Shown here: one piece after another, positions 42,318 through 49,716 of the stretch
Layout: each line of letters opens with the position of its first letter
Numbering within the stretch: the stretch's first letter is position 1
NCBI GenBank assembly: GCA_934293375.1
Contig: CAKQYS010000001.1
Location: 124,001-188,000, forward strand
Source: an uncultured Lachnospiraceae bacterium
Lineage (GTDB): Bacteria; Bacillota; Clostridia; Lachnospirales; Lachnospiraceae
Reading direction: 5' to 3'
Length of the DNA stretch: 64,000 nt
Program-made: the position numbers and the translations under genes
Notes under the pieces: model-generated
What the model was told of the DNA's origin: nothing
The model's database searches: none
Seen by the model: only the letters and a program-made list of their open reading frames with translations

Positions 42318-43079
42318 ATGCATACAAAGAGGATAATCCCTTGTCTGGATGTAAATGCAGGACGGGTTGTAAAAGGTATCAATTTTGTGAATCTGAGGGA
42401 CGCAGGTGATCCTGTTGAAGTGGCGAAGGCATATGATGCTGCCGGTGCAGATGAACTTGTATTTTTGGATATTACGGCTTCGTCAGACCATAGAAATACA
42501 GTGGTTGATATGGTCAGACGAGTGGCAGAAACGGTATTTATACCATTTACCGTTGGTGGTGGTATTCGTTCTGTGGATGATTTTAAAACATTGCTTCGGG
42601 AAGGTGCGGATAAGATATCTATTAATTCATCCGCAATCGAGAATCCCAATCTGATTTCTGAGGCTGCAGATAAATTTGGCAGTCAATGTGTGGTGGTTGC
42701 GATTGATGCAAGACGCCGTGAGGATGGAAGCGGTTGGAATATATATAAACATGGAGGTCGTGTGGATGTAGGTATCGATGCGATTGAATGGGCAGATCGT
42801 GTAACAAAGCTCGGTGCAGGTGAGATTCTGCTGACCAGTATGGATTGCGATGGAACGAAGAATGGTTATGATATTGAACTGACAAGACAGATTTCAGAGC
42901 AGGTGTCAGTTCCGGTGATCGCATCAGGCGGAGCCGGTCAGATGGAACATTTTTATGATGCTTTGACAGTCGGAAAAGCAGATGCTGCTTTGGCTGCATC
43001 TCTATTTCATTACAAGGAATTGGAGATAGGTGCACTGAAACAGTATTTACAGGATCGTGGACTGGATATGAGAATTTAG
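42318..43079 (+). CDS. hisF: Imidazole glycerol phosphate synthase, cyclase subunit
   Basis: A 253-residue TIM barrel that closes the imidazole ring. The start HTKRIIPCLDVNAGRVVKGINF gives the first catalytic Asp (PCLDV). The second lies in VVVAIDARR. The LDITASSDHRNT, IPFTVGGGIRSVDD and ASGGAGQMEHF phosphate-site blocks are complete. A TTG at 42312 is in frame but only 1 base from GGAGG; ATG 42318 is 7 bases away and matches the family. It acts as a heterodimer with HisH. Confidence 0.97.
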   Translation: MHTKRIIPCLDVNAGRVVKGINFVNLRDAGDPVEVAKAYDAAGADELVFLDITASSDHRNTVVDMVRRVAETVFIPFTVGGGIRSVDDFKTLLREGADKISINSSAIENPNLISEAADKFGSQCVVVAIDARRREDGSGWNIYKHGGRVDVGIDAIEWADRVTKLGAGEILLTSMDCDGTKNGYDIELTRQISEQVSVPVIASGGAGQMEHFYDALTVGKADAALAASLFHYKELEIGALKQYLQDRGLDMRI

Positions 43080-43101
43080 CTTGAAAGCAGGACGATAGCA
43101 T

Positions 43102-43524
43102 ATGATAGAATTAAAAGAAAATGTATTGACTGTGGATGAATATCTGGAACTTCGCAAACGGGTGAATTGGAGAAAATTGACAAATGATCAGGCAAAAATT
43201 GCACTTTCTCACAGCCTGCTTGTAGTATCTGCATATGTAGATGGCAGACTTGCAGGCATGGGCAGACTTGTAGGTGATGGTGCAGTGATCTGTTATGTGC
43301 AGGATCTCATTGTGTCGCCGGAATTGCAGGGACATGGGATCGGATCTTCTGTGCTTGTCAGACTGAAGCAGTATGTGGAGTCGATCAGACAGGATGGTAC
43401 AACGATGATGTTTTGTCTGATGTGTGCAAAGGGACGGGAACAGTTCTATGAACAGCATGGATTTCTTGCGAGACCAACAAATGAACTGGGCCCCGGTATG
43501 ATTCAGTATCTGTCAGATTTATAA
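43102..43524 (+). CDS. GNAT-family N-acetyltransferase
   Basis: A 140-residue acetyltransferase. The acetyl-CoA-binding motif A reads VSPELQGHGIGSSVLVRLKQYV, with the Q/R-x-x-G-x-G/A loop as QGHGIG, after an upstream beta strand VICYVQDLIV. It ends with a segment YEQHGFLARPTNELGPGM, where GF.xRP.. is usual for small GNATs related to YitI-like enzymes. The acceptor substrate is unknown. It starts 22 bases after hisF and is probably co-transcribed. A large hairpin follows its stop. Confidence 0.9.
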   Translation: MIELKENVLTVDEYLELRKRVNWRKLTNDQAKIALSHSLLVVSAYVDGRLAGMGRLVGDGAVICYVQDLIVSPELQGHGIGSSVLVRLKQYVESIRQDGTTMMFCLMCAKGREQFYEQHGFLARPTNELGPGMIQYLSDL

Positions 43525-43528
43525 AGAG

Positions 43529-43601
43529 AAAAGGGAATGGTGCTAAATGTGCAGATATCCGGTCATAATAATGACAGCGCATATAGCAGGATTCCCTTTT
43601 T
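43529..43601 (+). terminator. Large structured hairpin ahead of apbE
   Basis: AAAAGGGAAT (43529-43538) pairs with ATTCCCTTTT (43591-43600). Within it TGCTA/TAGCA, ATGTGC/GCGCAT and GTCAT/ATGAC stack in order, with matched internal loops (GG against GG, A against A). The 3' end runs into five T residues. It may be an ordinary terminator after the GNAT gene, or a regulatory leader of the apbE operon. Confidence 0.65.
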
Positions 43602-43642
43602 GCTTCCCATACGGATACTGCTATACAAAGGAGGTGCTGTCA

Positions 43643-44707
43643 TTGCAGCATTTAAAAATCAGGTATCTGATATATGGAATATTGGTCATAGTGGGATGTT
43701 TGGTAGTTTTGACCGCAGTCCGTTATCAGCAGACAGGAAGCAGTCGTCCGGTAGAAAAGACCGGTTTTGCCATGGGAACTGTAATATCGCAAAAATTATA
43801 TGGTGCAGATAGTTCTGATATGGACAATATTTTGGGAATAGTGAAAGAACTGGATACGCAAATGCTTTCCTGGAGAGAGGAAGGATCTGAACTTGCAAAG
43901 CTGAACAGAGACCATACAAGAAAATTGACGGGGGCATTTGCCGGATATATAAAAAACAGTTTTTCGCTTGCAAATGCGAGTCATGGTGCGTTTGATCCCA
44001 CACTCAGACCCTTGATCAGTTTATGGGGCATAGAGGGGGATGAACCGAGAGTTCCTGATCAATATGAAATTGATGTGTGTCAGAAACAGATTGGCTATGA
44101 AAAGGTTACATTGACGGATGCAGATATTACGCTGCATGAGGATATGGCATTGGATCTTGGGGCTGTTGGTAAAGGGATTGCATTGGATGAGGTGTATCAG
44201 TATTTGGACGCGCATGCTGTCAGGGCTGCAGTGATTGCGGTGGGTGGCAGTGTTTTAATATATGGTGATAAACCAGATGGAAATTTTAAAATTGCAATTC
44301 GGGATCCTGATTCTGAGAATGGAGCTGCGATGGGTGTACTTTCGTTATCCGGCACACATTATATATCTACTTCCGGAGATTACGAGCAATATTTTGAAGA
44401 AAATGGAGTGCGATATCATCATATTCTGGATAGGCGTACCGGGTTTCCTGCAAGAAGCGGACTCCGATCGGTTACCATCGTTTGCAATAATGGTCTTTAT
44501 AGTGATGGTCTGTCGACCGCATGTTTTGTGCTGGGATATGAGGATAGCCGGAATTTGCTAAAAGAATATCACGCTGAGGCAATATTTATTGATGATACAG
44601 GAAATGTGATCGTTACGGAAGGTCTTCGTAATGCATTTCAAATCAATAACACAGCATATAAAATAAAGGATATGAATCAAGATGAAACTGAAAATGAAAA
44701 AAGCTGA
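43643..44707 (+). CDS. apbE: FAD:protein FMN transferase (ApbE family)
   Basis: A 354-residue extracytoplasmic enzyme that attaches FMN to threonine in flavoproteins. An N-terminal membrane segment (LIYGILVIVGCLVVLTAV) precedes the mature part. Motifs: GFAMGTVISQKLYG, the DLGAVGKGIALDEV block with catalytic Asp, VGGSVLIYGD, and STSGDYEQYFEENGVRYHHILDRRTGFPARSG with the Mg-binding Asp. The open frame begins at 43547, inside the hairpin, but AAGGAGG at 43628-43634 is 8 bases from TTG 43643, so this is taken as the start. The next genes encode a NusG-domain-II protein and a Gx transporter, a set linked in other Firmicutes to flavinylated redox proteins. Confidence 0.9.
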   Translation: MQHLKIRYLIYGILVIVGCLVVLTAVRYQQTGSSRPVEKTGFAMGTVISQKLYGADSSDMDNILGIVKELDTQMLSWREEGSELAKLNRDHTRKLTGAFAGYIKNSFSLANASHGAFDPTLRPLISLWGIEGDEPRVPDQYEIDVCQKQIGYEKVTLTDADITLHEDMALDLGAVGKGIALDEVYQYLDAHAVRAAVIAVGGSVLIYGDKPDGNFKIAIRDPDSENGAAMGVLSLSGTHYISTSGDYEQYFEENGVRYHHILDRRTGFPARSGLRSVTIVCNNGLYSDGLSTACFVLGYEDSRNLLKEYHAEAIFIDDTGNVIVTEGLRNAFQINNTAYKIKDMNQDETENEKS

Positions 44708-45062
44708 CTGGTTATTGGTTATCATGATTTTTGCTGTGGCTGCGACCGGATATGGAGTGATATGGGGAATACAGTCAAATAGATCAAAAGGACATAATCT
44801 TCGGGCAGTTATATCCGTGGATGGAGAGATACTGGCGAGTCTGGTATTGACAGAGGATCAGAGCTATCATATTCCAACACCGGATGGGGACAGTGTACTT
44901 GTGATTCAAGATGGAAAATGTTATATGCAGAGTGCACATTGTCCGGATCAAATCTGTGTAAAAAAACATGAGATCAGCAGATATGGTGAGAGTATTATCT
45001 GTCTGCCGTATAAGATTGTTGTGAGCATTGATGGAGATGGAGTTTCTGATTATGATAACTGA
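44682..45062 (+). CDS. NusG domain II-containing membrane-anchored protein
   Basis: A 126-residue protein with one N-terminal membrane helix (ADWLLVIMIFAVAATGYGVIWG) and an outside domain of about 90 residues. The mature part (VISVDGEILASLVLTEDQSYHIP ... CPDQICVKKHEISRYGESIICLPYKIVVSI) matches the stand-alone NusG domain II family, with the typical CPDQICV and ICLPxK segments. It overlaps apbE by 26 bases. The context with ApbE and a Gx transporter recurs in Firmicutes. A biochemical role has not been shown; the two conserved cysteines (CPDQIC) might bind metal or form a disulfide. An alternative start lies at ATG 44694. Confidence 0.88.
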   Translation: MKLKMKKADWLLVIMIFAVAATGYGVIWGIQSNRSKGHNLRAVISVDGEILASLVLTEDQSYHIPTPDGDSVLVIQDGKCYMQSAHCPDQICVKKHEISRYGESIICLPYKIVVSIDGDGVSDYDN

Positions 45063-45588
45063 CGAGAAAAATACAAATAAAAACAGTACACATTTGCGGC
45101 GGTTATGTAGAATGGGAATGCTCATTGCGTTAGCGCTCATATTGAGTTATCTGGAATCCCTGCTTCCAATACAGCCGGCAATTCCGGGGGTGAAGCTGGG
45201 ACTGGCGAACCTTGCAACAATGGTTGCTTTATATTCCATGGATGCAGGAGCTGCATTTGCTATTTCAGTCTGTCGGGTTGTATTGGCATCAATGCTGTTT
45301 GGAAATCTGACGATGATGCTGTATAGTCTTGCAGGGGCGGTTTTCAGTCTTGCGATTATGATCTTTTTGCGAAGATTTGCATGCTTTTCGCCTGTAGGTG
45401 TGTGTATCGCAGGCGGTTTGATGCATAATATGGGGCAATTACTTGTGGCCGGACTGGTTGTGGAAACAGAAGTAATATGGTATTATTTTCCTGTATTATG
45501 TGTGGCGGGTGTGATCAGCGGACTTCTGATCGGGATTCTTTCCGGTATTGTGATACAGAGGCAAAAACCAGGTGGTGATTATATATGA
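45052..45588 (+). CDS. Gx transporter family protein (heptaprenyl diphosphate synthase component I-like)
   Basis: A 178-residue polytopic membrane protein with five to six hydrophobic helices. The IPGVKLGLANLATMVALY block and the SLAGAVFSLAIM segment mark the family annotated as heptaprenyl diphosphate synthase component I or Gx transporter, whose membrane fold resembles ECF-type vitamin carriers. The frame runs back to TTG 45028, but GGAG 10 bases before ATG 45052 fits a start that overlaps the NusG-domain gene by 11 bases. No prenyl transferase catalytic subunit is next to it, so transport of a flavin or quinone precursor is at least as likely as a role in prenyl synthesis. Confidence 0.85.
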   Translation: MITDEKNTNKNSTHLRRLCRMGMLIALALILSYLESLLPIQPAIPGVKLGLANLATMVALYSMDAGAAFAISVCRVVLASMLFGNLTMMLYSLAGAVFSLAIMIFLRRFACFSPVGVCIAGGLMHNMGQLLVAGLVVETEVIWYYFPVLCVAGVISGLLIGILSGIVIQRQKPGGDYI

Positions 45589-47174
45589 AAGAACAAAAGA
45601 AATCCAATGCATACAATAAGAAAAATATAAGAAGTGATAAAAGACGGACGATTGTTGGTAATATTATCTTTAAGCGTACGATGATCACAGCCCTGCTGGT
45701 ATTACTGCAGCTGGGGCTGCTATGCTATATGGTATATCAGTGGCAACACAGCGCCCCGTATATTGTAGCGGTCTTTTATTTGTTGTCTATTGTGTGTACT
45801 GTGTATATTGTGAATATCAATATAAAGGAAGAATTTAAGATTGCGTGGCTGATTCCAATCTGTTTTGCACCGGTTTTTGGGGTGTTTATGTATGTGTTTG
45901 TACTGGTGAATCCGGGCGGGATTTCTTTGAGACATAAATATAAAAAGCGTGCCGAAAAATTAGTACCATTTATAGAGGAGGAAAAAGCTCGGACGGACTG
46001 GATTGCACGGGAGAATCAGCATATTGGACCGCTTGTACATTATCTGTATTATACAAGCGGATATCCTGCATACACAGGTACAGATGTCCGCTATTTTGCG
46101 ATTGGAGAGACATTTTTTGGGGATATACTGACCACGCTCAGGAGTGCAAAGAAGTTTATTTTCATGGAATATTTTATTGTGAATGAGGGTATCATGTGGG
46201 ACAGTGTACTTGATATTCTGAAACAGAAAGTAAAGGAAGGTGTGGAAGTGCGCTTTATGTTTGATGGAACATGTTCTGTTTCGACAGTGCCCTACCACTA
46301 TGACAGACAGCTTAGACAATTTGGAATTCAGGCACGCACCTTCGCCCCTATCACGCCTCTTATCTCAACCCATCAGAATAACCGTGATCATAGGAAGATT
46401 CTAGTGATTGATGGCAAGATGGCATATACGGGAGGTGTCAATCTGGCAGATGAATACATTAATGCATATGAGAAGTATGGCCATTGGAAAGATATTGCAA
46501 TCAGGATCGATGGTCCGGCCGTAGCAAGTTTTACCGCAATGTTTTTAAATTTATGGAACTTGGCAGAAGAAGAGGAAGAGGATTATTGTCGGTATATCAA
46601 TGTCCCGGTAGTGCAGACAGCTTCTGATGGATATGTGATTCCGTATGGCGATGATGCATTAAATCATGAGGATATTGCAGAAAATGTATATTTGGATATT
46701 TTGAACAGAGCACATCGATATGTATATATCATGACACCTTATTTTATAGTGGATAGCGAAATGGTATCTGCCATTACTTTTGCCGCAAAGCGTGGAATTG
46801 ATGTCAGGATTATTCTGCCGCATATTCCGGACAAAAAAATTCCGTTTATGATTGCAAGAACATATTATCCGGTTCTGCTTCAGGCAGGTGTAAAATTATA
46901 TGAATACGAACCGGGATTTGTGCATGCAAAACTATTCGTATCCGATGATATAAAAGCCTGTGTGGGATCCGTGAATCTGGATTACAGAAGTCTGTATCAT
47001 CATTTTGAATGCGGTGCGTTTATTTATGATAGTACAGCGATTGCAGATATGTATGAGGATTTTATGGATACACAGAAAAAATGCATACAGGTTACACCTG
47101 AATTCTACAAAAAGCTCAATTATTTCTCAAAGTTGTTTGGCAGAATTGCAAGAGTTGTGGCGCCGCTTCTATAA
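45585..47174 (+). CDS. cls: Cardiolipin synthase (phospholipase D family)
   Basis: A 529-residue membrane enzyme that joins two phosphatidylglycerol molecules. Two to three N-terminal membrane helices (residues ~30-105) are followed by two HKD motifs: HRKILVIDGKMAYTGGVNLADEY and HAKLFVSDDIKACVGSVNLDYRS. The length is usual for bacterial Cls. It starts by an ATGA overlap with the Gx transporter gene, so it is the last gene of the apbE operon. Whether this reflects a functional link or only a shared promoter is unclear. Confidence 0.94.
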   Translation: MKEQKKSNAYNKKNIRSDKRRTIVGNIIFKRTMITALLVLLQLGLLCYMVYQWQHSAPYIVAVFYLLSIVCTVYIVNINIKEEFKIAWLIPICFAPVFGVFMYVFVLVNPGGISLRHKYKKRAEKLVPFIEEEKARTDWIARENQHIGPLVHYLYYTSGYPAYTGTDVRYFAIGETFFGDILTTLRSAKKFIFMEYFIVNEGIMWDSVLDILKQKVKEGVEVRFMFDGTCSVSTVPYHYDRQLRQFGIQARTFAPITPLISTHQNNRDHRKILVIDGKMAYTGGVNLADEYINAYEKYGHWKDIAIRIDGPAVASFTAMFLNLWNLAEEEEEDYCRYINVPVVQTASDGYVIPYGDDALNHEDIAENVYLDILNRAHRYVYIMTPYFIVDSEMVSAITFAAKRGIDVRIILPHIPDKKIPFMIARTYYPVLLQAGVKLYEYEPGFVHAKLFVSDDIKACVGSVNLDYRSLYHHFECGAFIYDSTAIADMYEDFMDTQKKCIQVTPEFYKKLNYFSKLFGRIARVVAPLL

Positions 47175-47212
47175 ATTTGTACAAAAAAATAAGAAAATAT
47201 CTGTTTTTCTTG

Positions 47213-47241
47213 TTGAAATGTTTAATAAAAAAGATTAAAAT
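47213..47241 (+). promoter_or_regulatory. Predicted promoter of the carrier-protein module
   Basis: TTGAAA (47213-47218), 17 bases, TAAAAT (47236-47241). It lies 42 bases before the ACP gene. Confidence 0.7.
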
Positions 47242-47282
47242 GGATGTATATGTTATACAAATAATTAATGGAGGTATTTTGA

Positions 47283-47534
47283 ATGGATAAGGAACAGATC
47301 AAGGGGAAGTTACTGGAAGTCGTAGAAGATGTGATGCCGGGTATTGATGCGAATGCGATCGACATGGATGCATCTTTGACAGAAGATTACGATGTGAACT
47401 CAGTTTCCATGATTCGTATGTTGGTTGAGGTTGAGGATAAGTTTGGCGTTGCATATGATGACAATGAACTTGCAATCTCGAAGTATCCTACATTTGAAGA
47501 TGTTGTGGAATCTATCGAGAAGAAGCTTGATTAA
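47283..47534 (+). CDS. Stand-alone acyl/peptidyl carrier protein
   Basis: An 83-residue, strongly acidic carrier protein. The four-helix ACP pattern is clear: LLEVVEDVMPGIDANAIDMDASLTEDYDVNSVSMIRMLVEVEDKFGVAYDDNEL. The phosphopantetheine serine lies in DVNSVSM; the canonical DSL is replaced by NSV, so it is not a typical fatty-acid AcpP. No fatty-acid synthase genes are near. The two following genes encode a BtrH-like papain-fold protein and an Sfp-type PPTase, so it is likely the carrier of a small dedicated pathway. AATGGAGG is 6 bases before ATG 47283. Confidence 0.9.
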   Translation: MDKEQIKGKLLEVVEDVMPGIDANAIDMDASLTEDYDVNSVSMIRMLVEVEDKFGVAYDDNELAISKYPTFEDVVESIEKKLD

Positions 47535-47599
47535 TTGATCAGACAGTGAATTTATAACAGGCACCGGGGGGTCCGGTAGAATAGGAGGCTTTATTACAT

Positions 47600-48661
47600 A
47601 TGGCGAACGAAAAGATTTTGGATGTGCAGTACCCTACAATTACATCATGGCAGTGGCATGCGACATTGTTTTCTATTTTAGGGGATGATGACAATGCGAG
47701 AAGATGGATTTACAGCAATTATATACAGCTTCGCTGCTATAATATTACAGAGATTTTTACAGGCAATGAGATGTTATTTGCAGATCTGATGCCGGGCAGC
47801 AGCTCTTTAAAGCAGTGTCCATATCTGATCACTTCCTTGATGACAAAAGAACAGATCGAGAGTTATACATCAAATGTAATTGATTTTATTATTAAGACAA
47901 TTGATATCAATGGATATGTTTATGGAGTATTTGATGAGGCGAAGATCCTGTGTGATGTAAATGTAGATTATAAGTTCCCTCATGAACTGTTTATTTACGG
48001 ATACAATGTTGAGAAAGAAATCTTCTATGTAGCAGATTTTACCTTTACGGACCATTATTCATATTCTACAGTATCCTTCAAGGATGTGGAGCGTGGATAC
48101 AGCGTTATTTCTGCCAGTGAAGATCATATGTTTAAGGATGACTACAGAGGCACAAGAGGTTTGTATGTAATTCTTAAAAATACGAACACCAGATATTATG
48201 ATCTGGATATTGATCTGATCAAGACAACATTACGCGAGTATTTAGAGTCCAAGGACACGAAAGATCATTTCCGTATGCTTCGGAATCGTTTCGATGATAC
48301 GACATTTGGTATCAATGTATATGATAAGGTGATAGAGACGATTGACAAGCAGCTGCATGCAGAGGAGCCGGATTTTGATATCCGTGCATTGCATATCGTA
48401 TATGATCACAAGGTTTTGATGTATGACAGAATTAAGTATCTGATGGCAAATGATTACATCCCAATGGATCAGGAGTTGTTGGATGAGTATCAGACAGTAG
48501 TAGATAATGCCTTGACTGCCCGTAATCTATTGGTTAGAATTTCTATCACAGATGAGATAGACAGAGCAGACAGATTCCCGAAGTATTTAAATGCTGCAAA
48601 GGAAACCGAGATCAAGGTATTGACCAAGGTATTAGAGCAGCTTGAAGCAGCTGAAGCATAA
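47600..48661 (+). CDS. BtrH-like (papain-fold) protein of a carrier-protein pathway
   Basis: A 353-residue soluble protein. The middle block (NGYVYGVFDEAKILCDVNV, then YKFPHELFIYGYNVEKEIFYVADFTF) and the following YSYSTVSFKDVERGYSVI and YGINVYDK-type segments match proteins of the BtrH N-terminal family found in clostridial non-ribosomal peptide clusters. In BtrH this domain moves an acyl group from an ACP to an amine. A papain-like triad could be C46 (or C73), H128 in FPHEL and D146 in VADF. It lies between an ACP gene and a PPTase gene, which supports an acyltransferase role on the ACP. The assignment is by pattern recall and should be treated as moderate. Confidence 0.6.
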   Translation: MANEKILDVQYPTITSWQWHATLFSILGDDDNARRWIYSNYIQLRCYNITEIFTGNEMLFADLMPGSSSLKQCPYLITSLMTKEQIESYTSNVIDFIIKTIDINGYVYGVFDEAKILCDVNVDYKFPHELFIYGYNVEKEIFYVADFTFTDHYSYSTVSFKDVERGYSVISASEDHMFKDDYRGTRGLYVILKNTNTRYYDLDIDLIKTTLREYLESKDTKDHFRMLRNRFDDTTFGINVYDKVIETIDKQLHAEEPDFDIRALHIVYDHKVLMYDRIKYLMANDYIPMDQELLDEYQTVVDNALTARNLLVRISITDEIDRADRFPKYLNAAKETEIKVLTKVLEQLEAAEA

Positions 48662-48679
48662 GATAAAGGAGATATGGGT

Positions 48680-49417
48680 GTGATTCATATATTTTATATG
48701 CGTTTTGACACCTCTGTTTCCAATCTGAAAAAAGACCTGTACATGCAGTTTTTGTCCGATGAACGCAAGCAGCGTGTTCATCAGAAAAAAAGCAGCGAAG
48801 CTGCGATGAAATGTATGCAGACAGGTCTTTTTTTGCGGTATGGATTAGAGCGGACAGGATATGGAAAGGTATATAACGATATTTTGGTCAGAGAGGATGG
48901 CAAGCCTGAGATTGCCGGAAATTCTGTTTATTTTAACCTCTCGCATAGTGGAGAGTATGTTGTGCTCGTGATTGCAGATTGTATGTGCGGAATTGATATT
49001 CAGGAACCGGTGATTGCAAAGGAGAGACTGATCAAACATGTACTTCATGCAAATGAGTATCGGCTGATCGAAGCCTGTGATGAAAGAGATACCGACAAAC
49101 GATCAAAAATCCTTACACAGTTTTGGTGTCTGAAAGAGGCATATCTAAAATATACAGGTGAGGGGATACGGTTTGCGATGTCTAGGCTGGATCTCTCGCC
49201 GGTATATGAGCCGCAGTTGATTCCGATTATGAATTTGACAGGTAACATTGGCTGGAAATCAATGCCAATGGATTCGGATCATCAGAAGATGGTGAATATA
49301 AAAAGTTTTATGCTGGATCAATATGTTGTGAGTATATGCATAGATAAGCCGATGTATATAGATGAAAGCACCGCTCTTAGTGCGGAGCAATTATTTTCTC
49401 ATTTTAATGTGAAATGA
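48680..49417 (+). CDS. 4'-phosphopantetheinyl transferase (Sfp family)
   Basis: A 245-residue enzyme that moves phosphopantetheine from CoA to a carrier-protein serine. Sfp motifs in order: YFNLSHSGEYVVLVIA, GIDIQEP with the Mg-binding Asp, and FWCLKEAYLKYTGEG with Glu and Lys. Full length is like Sfp, larger than the AcpS of fatty-acid synthesis, so it most likely modifies the neighbouring ACP (NSVS type). ATG 48674 is only 2 bases from AAAGGAG, while GTG 48680 is 8 bases away, so GTG is preferred; the difference is two residues. Its stop overlaps an in-frame ATG of the next gene by 4 bases. Confidence 0.92.
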   Translation: MIHIFYMRFDTSVSNLKKDLYMQFLSDERKQRVHQKKSSEAAMKCMQTGLFLRYGLERTGYGKVYNDILVREDGKPEIAGNSVYFNLSHSGEYVVLVIADCMCGIDIQEPVIAKERLIKHVLHANEYRLIEACDERDTDKRSKILTQFWCLKEAYLKYTGEGIRFAMSRLDLSPVYEPQLIPIMNLTGNIGWKSMPMDSDHQKMVNIKSFMLDQYVVSICIDKPMYIDESTALSAEQLFSHFNVK

Positions 49418-49444
49418 AATCTATACCTTTTTTAAAATTTATGC

Positions 49445-49450
49445 TATACT
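49445..49450 (+). promoter_or_regulatory. Extended -10 element before the bactofilin genes
   Basis: TATACT (49445-49450) is preceded by TGC, an extended -10 that can function without a clear -35. It gives a start of transcription near 49457, just before ATG 49480. Confidence 0.45.
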
Positions 49451-49479
49451 ACCCATATCAATGTGTTTTGAGGTGTGTT

Positions 49480-49716
49480 ATGCAGGATGATGAAAACATA
49501 AAAATACACAGAGAAGAGAACAGACCGGACAGGAAGAGAGTGCATCGGATGAAGAAGGCGATCCTTTTTATATTTATAGGTATGTTGATGCTTTCGTTTG
49601 TTCTAAATATTATTCTGTTCTGTAAGGTTTATAAGCTTGAACACAAAATGTCTGAGCTATATTCTGATACAATAAGTGAAGTTGCAGATGGAGGATTGTC
49701 GCATGAGTTTTTTTAA
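49480..49716 (+). CDS. Small single-pass membrane protein upstream of bactofilin
   Basis: A 78-residue protein: a basic N-terminus (HREENRPDRKRVHRMKK), one membrane helix (AILFIFIGMLMLSFVLNIILF) and a short helical tail (KVYKLEHKMSELYSDTIS). The frame is open back to 49414, where it overlaps the PPTase stop, but the extended -10 element inside that stretch and the AGG before ATG 49480 suggest the shorter form. Its 3' end overlaps the bactofilin start by 14 bases. A membrane tether or assembly partner for the bactofilin is possible. No family is recognised. Confidence 0.7.
   Translation: MQDDENIKIHREENRPDRKRVHRMKKAILFIFIGMLMLSFVLNIILFCKVYKLEHKMSELYSDTISEVADGGLSHEFF

Noticed and set aside
43547..43642. 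A longer ApbE N-terminus starting at ATG 43547
   Set aside because: This start lies inside the leader hairpin, has no ribosome site, and the extra 32 residues do not look like a signal peptide; AAGGAGG fits TTG 43643.
45052..47174. The Gx transporter gene and cardiolipin synthase as a menaquinone-prenyl synthesis pair
   Set aside because: No catalytic prenyl-diphosphate synthase subunit or menaquinone gene is adjacent; adjacency to cls is better explained by a shared operon.
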